The position numbers and the translations under genes were made by a program. Below, in pieces: positions 51,634 through 60,005 of a DNA stretch of 64,000 nucleotides; the first letter of the stretch is position 1; each line of letters starts with the position of its first letter. This DNA is from Streptomyces gilvus (GTDB lineage: Bacteria; Actinomycetota; Actinomycetes; Streptomycetales; Streptomycetaceae). Where the stretch lies: positions 124,001 to 188,000 of the forward strand of contig NZ_JAKWBE010000003.1 of NCBI RefSeq assembly GCF_022513565.1, given 5' to 3'. Under the pieces are notes generated by a model. The model did no database searches and was not told where the DNA came from. It worked only from the letters and a program-made list of their open reading frames with translations.

Positions 51634-52260
51634 ATGCAAGAGGGCTTGGAACAACCTGACGAGAGCATCGGCCTGCGCAAGCTCACGCTCTACCGTGACG
51701 TCGTCCTGACCGAGGCGGGCGAGGCGCCCGCGCGCCCCGCGTGGCGAGCCAGCGTCGCCGCGGTCATCCGGAATCCATGGCGGGGTGCCGGTCCTTCGGC
51801 CGACCTGTCCACGGAGCAGGCGCGGATCGCTCCGGTACTCGCGAAACTGCTGACCGACCGGCTCATCGCCGCCATGGGTGGTGCGCACGAGATCGAGGCG
51901 TTCGGCAAGGCCGCCATCGTCGGCACAGCCGGCGAGATCGAGCACGCCGGGGCACTCATCCACACCCCGTACTTCGGCAACCTGGTGAGAGAGTTCCTCC
52001 AGGGCGAATCCATCATCTGCTTCGCCGACACACGCGCCGAGGCCGGAGAGACACTCGTCGTCCCCCTCTGGCACAAAACACATGCCGCGACACGCAGCCA
52101 CTACCAGACCATCAGCGCCCGCGTGCCCGACGCACCGCGTGCGGACGAGATCGTCGTCATCGCAGCCGCGTCGACGGGGCCGCGACCGCACCCCCGTATC
52201 GGGGACCGCATGACCGACCCCGTCGTCACCACCGAAACCCTGGAGGTTGTCCCCTCATGA
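51634..52260 (+). CDS. DUF1185 (AA_synth family) protein A
   Basis: This 208-residue protein and the next gene share NPW (47-49), GKAAIVG (91-97), GEIEH (100-104), a RSH (154-156) and DAP (166-168) with EIV after it. This is the Pfam AA_synth/DUF1185 family, whose label suggests amino acid synthesis but whose reaction I do not know to be established. The conserved His, Glu and Arg residues look catalytic. It leads the plus-strand operon. A ring-opening or amide-cleaving role is inference from context. Confidence 0.78.
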   Translation: MQEGLEQPDESIGLRKLTLYRDVVLTEAGEAPARPAWRASVAAVIRNPWRGAGPSADLSTEQARIAPVLAKLLTDRLIAAMGGAHEIEAFGKAAIVGTAGEIEHAGALIHTPYFGNLVREFLQGESIICFADTRAEAGETLVVPLWHKTHAATRSHYQTISARVPDAPRADEIVVIAAASTGPRPHPRIGDRMTDPVVTTETLEVVPS

Positions 52261-52808
52261 GCGTCCGCAAGATCGTGACCGTCGTCGAAGAGATCCACGC
52301 CGAGGGCGGTCGCGCGGTCCATCGTCCCGCCCGGATCGCCGTCGTCGCAGCGGTGATCGAGAACCCCTGGGCCGGTCAGGGCTTCGTCGAGGATCTGGGC
52401 CCCGGCATCGAGGCGAACGCCTCCGACCTCGGCGCGCTGCTGGCCCCAGCGGTCCTGGACGCCCTCGGTGAGCCCGCGGAGGCATACGGCAAGGCCGCCA
52501 TCGTCGGTCTGGACGGCGAGATCGAGCACGGTTCGGGGCTGATCCACACGCTCAGGTTCGGCGACCACTTCCGCAAGGCGGCCAATGCCACCACCCTGCT
52601 GCCGGCGGTCGAGAAGCGCGGGCCGGCCGGTGTGGTCTTCGACATCCCGCTGAAGCACATCACCGACGCCACGATCCGTTCGCACCACCAGAGCTTCGAG
52701 GTCCGGATCAGCGACGCCCCGCACCCGAACGAGATCGTCATCGCACTCGCCGCCGCCGCTCAGGGCCGCCCCCAGCAGCGCCTGGCGCCGCTCACGACCG
52801 AACAGTAG
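52257..52808 (+). CDS. DUF1185 (AA_synth family) protein B
   Basis: The 183-residue paralogue carries NPW (36-38), GKAAIVG (78-84), GEIEH (87-91), RSH (141-143), DAP (153-155) and EIV. It overlaps gene A by 4 bases (ATGA). The pair are clearly related but far from identical and differ at the N-terminus, so they may form a heteromer or act on two successive intermediates. Confidence 0.78.
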   Translation: MSVRKIVTVVEEIHAEGGRAVHRPARIAVVAAVIENPWAGQGFVEDLGPGIEANASDLGALLAPAVLDALGEPAEAYGKAAIVGLDGEIEHGSGLIHTLRFGDHFRKAANATTLLPAVEKRGPAGVVFDIPLKHITDATIRSHHQSFEVRISDAPHPNEIVIALAAAAQGRPQQRLAPLTTEQ

Positions 52809-52814
52809 GTGCTC

Positions 52815-53546
52815 ATGAGCAAGCCGACGGTGGTCCTGCTGCACGGCGTCGGACTCGACCACACCATGTGGGAGCCCACCGCCGCACTCCTGGCCGACCG
52901 CTTCACCGTGATCACCCCCGACCTGCCGGGCCACGGCTCCCGCCCGCCGGTGCGCGACGGAGTGACGCTCGGGGACCTGGCCGACGGGGTGGCCGGTGAG
53001 ATCCCGGCCGGCTCGCACCTGGTCGGATTCTCACTGGGGGCGCTGGTCGCCCAGCACCTGGCACTGCACCGCCCCGAGCTGGTGGCCACCCTGACCTCGG
53101 TCAGCTCGGTGTGCGAGCGCACGGCCGAGGAACGGGCCTCAGTCGTCGACCGGCTGCGCACCGCGGAAACCGACTTCTCGGCGAGTGCGGCCGCGTCCCT
53201 GAAGCGGTGGTACGACGGCACGGACGTCGACGCCGACCGGGTCGCCCGCACGGAAGCCACGCTGCTCGCAGGCGACGTCGGTTCCTTCCTCGGCTGCTAT
53301 CGCGTGTTCGCCACGGCGGACGCGGAACTCGGGCCGGACCTGGGCCACATCGCCGTACCCGCACTGGCGGTGACGGGGGAGAACGACCCGGGCTCCACCC
53401 CCGAGATGACCCGGCGGCTCGCCGCGGCGCTTCCCGACTGCCGGGTGGTGGTCGTCCCCGGGGCGCGTCACATGCTGCCCGTCGAGCGTCCCCAGGCTCT
53501 CGTCGACTCCCTCACCGCCTTCCTCGGAGAGTGCGCACATGTCTGA
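52815..53546 (+). CDS. Alpha/beta hydrolase (enol-lactonase/RutD-TgnD-like)
   Basis: The 243-residue enzyme has the oxyanion motif LLHGVGLDHTMW, the nucleophile elbow GFSLG with S73, an acid in TGENDPG and the catalytic His in GARHMLP. Small hydrolases like this act as enol-lactonases, carbamate or amide hydrolases in ring-cleavage pathways. ATG 52815 is preferred to GTG 52809. It overlaps the aldehyde dehydrogenase gene by 8 bases. Confidence 0.88.
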   Translation: MSKPTVVLLHGVGLDHTMWEPTAALLADRFTVITPDLPGHGSRPPVRDGVTLGDLADGVAGEIPAGSHLVGFSLGALVAQHLALHRPELVATLTSVSSVCERTAEERASVVDRLRTAETDFSASAAASLKRWYDGTDVDADRVARTEATLLAGDVGSFLGCYRVFATADAELGPDLGHIAVPALAVTGENDPGSTPEMTRRLAAALPDCRVVVVPGARHMLPVERPQALVDSLTAFLGECAHV

Positions 53547-55026
53547 CCTCACCACATTGCGGCACCTCATCGGCGGGGAGCCGGTGGAGCCCGCGTCCGG
53601 CGAGTACTTCGAGAGCACCAACCCGGCCACCCGCGAGGTCCTCTACCGGGCGGCGCGCGGCGACGCCGCCGACGTCGACCGGGCGGTCGCCGCCGCGCGG
53701 AGCGCCTTCGAGGACCCGCGGTGGCGCGACCTCAGCCAGACGCGCCGGGGCCATCTGCTGCGCCGCCTCGGTGAGTTGATCGCCGAGAACGCCGAGGAGC
53801 TGGCCCGGGCGGAGACGCTGGACAACGGCAAGCTGCTGCGCGAGATGCGGGGGCAGCTGGCCACCCTGCCGGAGTACTACCACTACTACGCGGGGCTCGC
53901 CGACAAGATCCACGGCGACTTCATCCCCACCTCCGACCGCCAGGTGCTGAACTACACGGCCCGGGAGCCGCTGGGCGTCGTCGGAGCGATCACGCCCTGG
54001 AACTCCCCGCTGACGCTGACCAGCAGCAAACTGGCCCCGGCTCTCTGCGCCGGCAACACCGTCGTGATCAAGCCCTCCGAGTACACCTCGGCGACCATCG
54101 TCAGGCTCGCCGAGCTGGCCCTGGAGGCGGGCTTCCCGCCGGGCGCGGTCAACGTCGTCACCGGGTTCGGGGCCGAGGCGGGACAGGCCCTGGTCGACCA
54201 CCGCGACCTGGCGAAGATCTCCTTCACCGGCTCCACCGCCACCGGGGCCCGTATCGCGGCGGCGACCGCGAGCCGGTTCATCGGCTCCACGCTCGAACTC
54301 GGCGGAAAGTCCCCCAACATCGTCTTCGAGGACGCGAACATCGCGAACGCGGCGATGGGCGTCGTGGCCGGCATCTTCGCCGCCGCCGGGCAGACCTGCA
54401 TCGCGGGCAGCCGGGTCTTCGCCCATCGGTCGGTCTACGACGAACTCCTGGAGCGGGTCGCCGAGCGCGCCAAGACCATCCGCATCGGCGACCCCCTGGA
54501 CGCGCAGACCGAGTTGGGGCCGCTGGCCTTCGCCGACCAGCGCGACAAGGTGGCGGGCTACGTCGATCTCGGGCGCGAGGAGGGGGCCCGGGTGCTGACC
54601 GGCGGGCGGCCCACCGACGGCGGGCTCGGCGGGTACTTCTACGAACCCACCATCCTCGTGGACGTCGACAACGGCATGCGCGTCGTCCGTGAGGAGATCT
54701 TCGGTCCCGTGCTGGCCGTCATGCCGTTCGACACCGAGGAGGAGGTCGTCCGGCTGGCCAACGACACCGACTACGGACTCGCGGCCGGTGTCTGGACGAC
54801 CAACCTCGCCCGGGCGCACCGGATGGCGGGGCGGCTGGACGCCGGGACCGTCTGGGTCAACACCTACCGGGCCATGTCCCCCATGTCACCGCGGCAGGGG
54901 TTCAAGACCAGCGGCGTCGGCGTCGAGCACGGCACCGAGACCATCAAGGAGTACACCCGCCTCAAGAGCGTGTGGATCAACACCAGCGATGAGCCCGTGG
55001 CCGACCCGTTCACCATGCGGAGCTGA
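53539..55026 (+). CDS. Aldehyde dehydrogenase (semialdehyde type)
   Basis: The 495-residue protein has the full ALDH fold with NAD(P) motif FTGSTATG, general base E253 in LELGGKSPN and nucleophile C287 in GQTCIAGSR. NSPL in ITPWNSPL is typical of hydroxymuconic/succinic semialdehyde and betaine-aldehyde enzymes. It would oxidise the aldehyde or lactol made after ring opening, as TgnC does in trigonelline degradation. The substrate is inferred. Confidence 0.92.
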   Translation: MSDLTTLRHLIGGEPVEPASGEYFESTNPATREVLYRAARGDAADVDRAVAAARSAFEDPRWRDLSQTRRGHLLRRLGELIAENAEELARAETLDNGKLLREMRGQLATLPEYYHYYAGLADKIHGDFIPTSDRQVLNYTAREPLGVVGAITPWNSPLTLTSSKLAPALCAGNTVVIKPSEYTSATIVRLAELALEAGFPPGAVNVVTGFGAEAGQALVDHRDLAKISFTGSTATGARIAAATASRFIGSTLELGGKSPNIVFEDANIANAAMGVVAGIFAAAGQTCIAGSRVFAHRSVYDELLERVAERAKTIRIGDPLDAQTELGPLAFADQRDKVAGYVDLGREEGARVLTGGRPTDGGLGGYFYEPTILVDVDNGMRVVREEIFGPVLAVMPFDTEEEVVRLANDTDYGLAAGVWTTNLARAHRMAGRLDAGTVWVNTYRAMSPMSPRQGFKTSGVGVEHGTETIKEYTRLKSVWINTSDEPVADPFTMRS

Positions 55027-55027
55027 C

Positions 55028-55246
55028 ATGCCACAGGTAGCCATCACCCTCGCTGAAGGCCGCACCCCGGAACAGATCCGGGCCCTGCTGCACGAAGTGC
55101 ACGCCGCGGTCCTGCGCACCACGAACACCAAGCCCGAGTACATCCGTGTCGTCGTCCACGAGGTGCCCCGGTCGCACTGGGCCACCGGCGACGTGACCCT
55201 CACCGAGATGGACGCCACCGCATCAGGCAAGGAGCAGCAGTCATGA
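55028..55246 (+). CDS. 4-oxalocrotonate tautomerase-family protein
   Basis: The 72-residue protein starts MPQVAITL, leaving Pro1 as N-terminal base after Met removal, and has TPEQIRALLHEVHAAV as the family helix. It would shift double bonds in an enol or dienol acid. It starts one base after the ALDH stop and overlaps the monooxygenase gene by 4 bases. Its presence suggests an unsaturated ring-opened intermediate. Confidence 0.82.
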   Translation: MPQVAITLAEGRTPEQIRALLHEVHAAVLRTTNTKPEYIRVVVHEVPRSHWATGDVTLTEMDATASGKEQQS

Positions 55247-56286
55247 GGTTTTCGTTGTTCGTGCACATGGAGCGCTGGGACGAGGAGGTCAGCCACCGCC
55301 AACTCTTCGAGAATCTCACCGAGTTGACGCTGATGGCCGAGGCCGGCGGGTTCAGCACCGTGTGGATCGGCGAGCACCACTCGATGGAGTACACCATCTC
55401 CCCGAGCCCCATCCCGCTCCTCGCCCACCTGGCCGCGCAGACCTCGACGATCCGGCTCGGCGCCGGGACGATCGTCGCCCCGTTCTGGAACCCGATCCGC
55501 GCCGCCGGTGAGTGCGCGCTGCTCGACGTCATCAGCAACGGCCGGATGGAGGTGGGGCTCGCCCGGGGCGCGTACCAGTGCGAGTTCGACCGGCTGGCGG
55601 GCGGGCTGTCGGCCCGCGAGGGCGGGAAGCACCTGCGCGAACTCGTGCCCGCGGTCCGGGCGCTGTGGCAGGGCGACTACGCCCACGACGGCGAGATCTG
55701 GCAGTTCCCGACGTCGACCAGCGTGCCCAAGCCGGTGCAGCAGCCCACCCCGCCCATGTGGATCGCCGCCCGCGACCCCGACTCCCACGACTTCGCCGTC
55801 GCCCAGGGCTGCAACGTCATGGTCACCCCGCTGATGAAGGGGGACGAGGAAGTCGTCGACCTGAAGCGGAAGTTCGACACCGCGGTGGCCAACCACCCCG
55901 AGGTGGAGCGCCCCGAGCTGATGGTGCTGCGGCACACCCACGTCCACTCCCCCGACGAGCCCGACGGGTGGCGCCCTGCCGCGGAGGCGATCAACCGGTT
56001 CTACCGGACCTTCGACGCCTGGTTCGGCAACCAGACCACCCCACGGAACGGGTTCCTCGACCCCAGCCCGGAGTCGAAGTTCGAAGGCCGCCCCGAGTTC
56101 GCGCCTGAGGCGCTGCACAAGACGGCGATGATCGGCACCCCCGCCGAAGTGATCGAACGGCTGCGCGCCTACCAGGAACTCGGCGTCGACGAGTACAGCT
56201 TCTGGATCGACACCAGCCTGTCGCACGAGGAGAAGCGCACGTCGCTGGAGCTGTTCATCAAGGAAGTCGTGCCGGCGTTCCAGTAG
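55243..56286 (+). CDS. Luciferase-like flavin monooxygenase
   Basis: The 347-residue TIM-barrel protein opens MRFSLFVHMERWDE and has TVWIGEHHSMEYTISPSP, LRGAGTI-type RLGAGTIVAPFWNPIRAAGECALLDVISNGRMEVGLARG and a GTPAEVIERLRAY end. It belongs to the bacterial luciferase-like monooxygenases that use free reduced flavin. With the reductase at 50289 it makes a two-component system, as RutA/RutF or TgnB/TgnA do. It probably carries out the first, ring-opening step. Confidence 0.9.
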   Translation: MRFSLFVHMERWDEEVSHRQLFENLTELTLMAEAGGFSTVWIGEHHSMEYTISPSPIPLLAHLAAQTSTIRLGAGTIVAPFWNPIRAAGECALLDVISNGRMEVGLARGAYQCEFDRLAGGLSAREGGKHLRELVPAVRALWQGDYAHDGEIWQFPTSTSVPKPVQQPTPPMWIAARDPDSHDFAVAQGCNVMVTPLMKGDEEVVDLKRKFDTAVANHPEVERPELMVLRHTHVHSPDEPDGWRPAAEAINRFYRTFDAWFGNQTTPRNGFLDPSPESKFEGRPEFAPEALHKTAMIGTPAEVIERLRAYQELGVDEYSFWIDTSLSHEEKRTSLELFIKEVVPAFQ

Positions 56287-56510
56287 GCCGGCGCTTGTCC
56301 GGGCGGAGTCGTCGCAGGCCTCGCCCGACCGCACCCCGGATGCGGCGACCGGATCGCCTCCGCCCGCCATACGACCTCGGCCCGCGGGTGAACGTCGCCC
56401 GAGTGTCCGTCCGAGATCTCACGGATGGCCCCGGCCATGGTGAGTCCCCACAGCCCCCACGCCCCCACGCCCCATGTAGCAGTCTCCTTTCCTCGCCCCA
56501 GGAGCACGCC

Positions 56511-57938
56511 ATGTCCCATGATGCCTCGGCGCCGGTGTACGGCAGCGCGGTCACCAAGGTCGAACCCTTCGGTGTCGACCACATCCCCGACAACGAGCGG
56601 CACGGCAAGCCCAGTTCACAGTTCTTCGTCTGGTTCGCGGCCGGCCTCAACTTCCCCATCATCCTGCTCGGCTTCAGCGCCGCCTGGTTCGGGCTGGGCT
56701 TCGGCGCGGCCGTGGCGGCCATCGTGATCGGCGCGGCGCTCGGCTCGCTGCTGATGGCCGTGATGTCCCGGATGGGCGTCCGGCTCGGGGTGCCGCAGCA
56801 GATCCAGGCGCGCGGCCCGCTCGGCTTCTTCGGCAACTTCCTGCCCGTGGCATACATCAACGTCTTCGCCGGAGTCGGCTGGGCGGCGGTCACGGTCATC
56901 CTGGGCGGCAAGGCGTTCGCGGAGCTGACGCATCTGCCGTACTGGCTGTGCGCGGCCGTGCTCACGGCCGTCGAGCTGGTGGTGTCGATCTACGGCTACA
57001 ACATGATCAACTACCTCCAGAGGGTGCTCACCTACGTCCTGACCCCGCTGTTCCTGCTGATCACCGTGGTCGCCGTGGTGCGCGGCGGCAGCTTCTTCCA
57101 CGCCGACCCGCACGCGTCCGGATACATCGGCTCCACCGGCGGCTGGATCACCTTCGGCGGCTGGTTCCTCTCCTTCCTCGTCGCCTGGGCCCCCTTCGCC
57201 TCCGACTACTCCCGCTATCTCCCCGACACCCCCGAGGTCGTCAGCCGCACCGCCTGGTACACCGGCCTCGGCAACTTCGTCACCATCTGCTGGCTCGGCA
57301 TCCTCGGCGTGGTCGTCGGCGGCAGCGCCACCAGCTCCGACTCCATCACCGCGCTGCACCAACTGGCCGGACCCTTCGCGATCCCCGCCCTGCTCGCCGT
57401 CGGCCTGTCCGCCCTCGCGCAGAACTTCCTCAACGTCTACGGCGGCGCGATCTCCGTCCAGACGCTGAAGATCCCGGTCTCCCGCTCCCAGGCGGTCACC
57501 GTCATCTGCCTGCTGGCCTACGCGATCAGCCTGTGGGGCGAGTCCGGTACGGAGGCCAAGTTCAAGGTGTTCCTGAACCTCACCGCGTACTTCATCGCCC
57601 CGTTCGCGGCTGTGCTGCTGCTCGACTTCTACCTGGGCGGCCGCTCCGACCCGTCCCGGATCCAGGAGTTGTACGACCGCCGCCGGGTGCTGGACTGGGG
57701 CTTCGTCGCCTGGGCCGGCGGGGTCGCCGCCTCCGTCCCGTTCTGGCAGTCCAGCTTCTACACCGGGCCGGTCTCGAAGGCGTACCCGGGGGCGGGCGAC
57801 CTGAGCATGTTCGTCGCGGCCGGAGCGGGAGCGGTGCTGTACCTGCTGACCTACCGGCTGAAGCCGCTGTGGGTGCGGGGGCGGGCCGGCGGTTCCCCTG
57901 ACCTGAACGCCAGCGAACCGTCCACCATCGTCTCCTGA
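56511..57938 (+). CDS. NCS1-family permease (cytosine/allantoin/nucleobase type)
   Basis: The 475-residue protein has about twelve membrane segments and the NCS1 features IPDNERHGKPSSQFFVWFAAGLNFPIILLG and LGVPQQIQARGPLGFFGNFLP near the N-terminus, and WAPFASDYSRYLP in the middle. NCS1 carriers import N-heterocycles such as cytosine, uracil, allantoin and hydantoin with protons or sodium. ATG 56511 has CAGGAGCACG. It is 224 bases after the monooxygenase gene and ends at a hairpin, and it gives the best clue that the substrate is a nitrogen ring compound. Confidence 0.9.
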   Translation: MSHDASAPVYGSAVTKVEPFGVDHIPDNERHGKPSSQFFVWFAAGLNFPIILLGFSAAWFGLGFGAAVAAIVIGAALGSLLMAVMSRMGVRLGVPQQIQARGPLGFFGNFLPVAYINVFAGVGWAAVTVILGGKAFAELTHLPYWLCAAVLTAVELVVSIYGYNMINYLQRVLTYVLTPLFLLITVVAVVRGGSFFHADPHASGYIGSTGGWITFGGWFLSFLVAWAPFASDYSRYLPDTPEVVSRTAWYTGLGNFVTICWLGILGVVVGGSATSSDSITALHQLAGPFAIPALLAVGLSALAQNFLNVYGGAISVQTLKIPVSRSQAVTVICLLAYAISLWGESGTEAKFKVFLNLTAYFIAPFAAVLLLDFYLGGRSDPSRIQELYDRRRVLDWGFVAWAGGVAASVPFWQSSFYTGPVSKAYPGAGDLSMFVAAGAGAVLYLLTYRLKPLWVRGRAGGSPDLNASEPSTIVS

Positions 57939-57947
57939 CGGCGATCC

Positions 57948-57985
57948 GGGCCGGGTTCCACTCCCTACGGGGCGGAGCCCGGCCC
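57948..57985 (+). terminator. Terminator of the catabolic operon
   Basis: GGGCCGGG (57948-57955) pairs with CCCGGCCC (57978-57985), with further pairing toward the loop. It is 9 bases after the permease stop. Confidence 0.75.
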
Positions 57986-58068
57986 TTCGCGCTGTGCGGG
58001 CGCGCCGCCGAACCACCAGGACCTTCCTACGCCGAGCCGCCCCCGACCAGCCCCACTACCCTCCCGCC

Positions 58069-58590
58069 ATGACCGAGCGGCCCCCGCGGGTAAAACCCGA
58101 GCCCTTCCGCACCCCACGCCTCGACGCCGTCCCCCTCTCCGTGGAACACGCCGCCGAGATGGCCGTCGTACTGTCCGACCCGGCGCTGCACGCCTTCATC
58201 GGCGGCGCCCCCGCCTCCCCCGACGCCCTCCGTGCCCGCTACGAACGGCTGGTCACCGGCTGTCCCGACCCGGCCGTGTCCTGGTGCAACTGGGTGCTGC
58301 GGCTGCGGGAGGAGGCGCGGCTGGTGGGAACCGTGCAGGCCACGGTCGTGGGGGCCGTCGCGGAGATCGCCTGGGTGGTCGGGACCCCGTGGCAGGGGCG
58401 GGGCCTGGCCTCCGAGGCCACCCGCGGGCTCGTGTCCCTGCTGGTCGAGCAGACGTGCGTGCGGACGGTCATCGCCCACGTCCATCCCGCGCACCGGGCG
58501 TCGGAGTCCGTCGCCCGGGCCGCCGGGCTCGAGCCGACGGAGGTGGAGCGGGACGGTGAGCGGAGGTGGCGGCTGGAGCTGCCCGGTTGA
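58069..58590 (+). CDS. GNAT-family acetyltransferase
   Basis: The 173-residue protein matches the RimJ/RimL-like GNAT fold: FRTPRLDAVPLSVEHAAEMAVVL at the start and the acetyl-CoA loop VVGTPWQGRGLASEATRGLVSLL. The acceptor is unknown. TACCCT (58056-58061) just before the ATG and no Shine-Dalgarno suggest a leaderless message. It converges with cebR. Confidence 0.82.
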   Translation: MTERPPRVKPEPFRTPRLDAVPLSVEHAAEMAVVLSDPALHAFIGGAPASPDALRARYERLVTGCPDPAVSWCNWVLRLREEARLVGTVQATVVGAVAEIAWVVGTPWQGRGLASEATRGLVSLLVEQTCVRTVIAHVHPAHRASESVARAAGLEPTEVERDGERRWRLELPG

Positions 58591-58605
58591 TCGGGGGCAG
58601 GCCTT

Positions 58606-59664
58606 TCAGGACGACGCCCGTGTCACCAGTTCCGTCGCCAGGACCACCTGCCGGCGCTCCAGCCCGCGTGACACCGCCGGGCGGCGGTCGGCGACCTCCT
58701 CCAGGAGGAGGTCGATCATGCGTCGGCCCATCTCCTCGATGGGCTGGCGGACACTGGTGAGGGGCGGGTCCATGTGGCGGGCGATGGCGGAGTCGTCGTA
58801 GCCGACGAGGGCCACGTCGTCGGGGATGCGGCGGCCCTTCTCGCGCAGCACCTGGCGGGCGCCCGCCGCCATGACGTCGGAGCCGGCGAAGACCGCGTCC
58901 AGGTCGGGGCTGCGGGCGAGCAGCTCGGTCATCGCGCGGCGGCCGCCCTCCTCGGTGAAGTCGCCGGCCTCGATGAGGCGCTCGTCCACCTCGTGGCCGG
59001 CGTCGCGCAGGGCGTCGCGGTAGCCGTCGACGCGCCGCTGGGCGCCGTAGACGTCGAGGCGGCCGGTGATGTGGGCGATCCTGCCGCGGCCCCTGGCCAG
59101 CAGGTGCTCGGCGGCCGAGCGGCCGCCGCCGTAGTTGTCGGAGTCGACCGAGGTGAGGGTCTCCGCGGCCGAGCGGGGACCGCTGATCACGGCCGGGATC
59201 TCCAGCTGGGCCAGCAGGTCGGGCAGGGGGTCGTCGGCGTGCACGGAGACCAGCAGGACGCCGTCCACCCGATGGGCGGCGAGGTACTGGGCCAGGCGCC
59301 TGCGCTCGCGGTCGTTGCCCGCGAAGATCAGGAGCAACTGCATCTCCGTCTCGGAGAGTTCGGCGCCGACGCCCTTGAGCATGTCGGAGAAGTACGGCTC
59401 CGAGAAGAACCGGGTCTCCGGCTCGGGGACGACCAGCGCGATCGCGTCCGTGCGGTTGGCGGCGAGGGCCCGGGCCGCGGTGTTGGGGACGTAACCGAGT
59501 TCGGCGACCGCCGCCTCCACGGCCGCGCGGGTGGCGTCGCTGACCCGGGGGGAGCCGTTGATCACGCGGGAGACCGTGCCGCGGCCGACACCGGCCCGCG
59601 CGGCGACCTCCTCGAGGGTGGGCCGGCCCCCGCTCCGGCTCCGCGCTCCGTGGCCTGTTGCCAT
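58606..59664 (-). CDS. cebR: CebR, LacI-family repressor of cellobiose/cellotriose uptake
   Basis: The 352-residue protein has a LacI helix-turn-helix at residues 14-40 (PTLEEVAARAGVGRGTVSRVINGS) and a periplasmic-binding-type effector domain. It lies divergent to cebEFG with a perfect TGGGAGCGCTCCCA box between, the known CebR target. Cellobiose or cellotriose would release it. In plant-pathogenic species it also controls virulence; nothing here suggests that. Confidence 0.94.
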   Translation of the reverse strand: MATGHGARSRSGGRPTLEEVAARAGVGRGTVSRVINGSPRVSDATRAAVEAAVAELGYVPNTAARALAANRTDAIALVVPEPETRFFSEPYFSDMLKGVGAELSETEMQLLLIFAGNDRERRRLAQYLAAHRVDGVLLVSVHADDPLPDLLAQLEIPAVISGPRSAAETLTSVDSDNYGGGRSAAEHLLARGRGRIAHITGRLDVYGAQRRVDGYRDALRDAGHEVDERLIEAGDFTEEGGRRAMTELLARSPDLDAVFAGSDVMAAGARQVLREKGRRIPDDVALVGYDDSAIARHMDPPLTSVRQPIEEMGRRMIDLLLEEVADRRPAVSRGLERRQVVLATELVTRASS

Positions 59665-59874
59665 TGGCTCCGCCTCCCATGGACCTACGTTGGCCTGGAA
59701 TCTAACAGCCCCGTGAGCAGTGACGACCGCCCCCGGGCGCCCCGGCGGCGCGCCGGGGGCCCCAGGTCACGGACCCCGCGATTCCACTTAACGTCCCGAT
59801 AACTGAACGCATGACTCCGCGTCCGCTCCCTTGACACCCCCGCCTCGACCCGCGAACCTTCAACACATCACTTG

Positions 59875-59888
59875 TGGGAGCGCTCCCA
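59875..59888. promoter_or_regulatory. CebR box before cebE
   Basis: TGGGAGCGCTCCCA, a perfect 14-base palindrome, 117 bases before the cebE start and 210 before cebR. The rest of the 341-base spacer holds no gene. Confidence 0.93.
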
Positions 59889-60005
59889 CAGTACCTGACA
59901 CATACACATCCCGCACGTTCCCCGCCCGAGCCGCAGCGAGCACGAACGGGCCCAACCAATGCAGTTGGCCGGGGGGTCGGCACGTCAGGGCAACAGGAGG
60001 ACGCA

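Noticed and set aside
55243..56286. A standard Rut uracil pathway
   Set aside because: RutB (isochorismatase-like) and RutC (YjgF-like) are absent, and an aldehyde dehydrogenase, DUF1185 pair and tautomerase are present instead.
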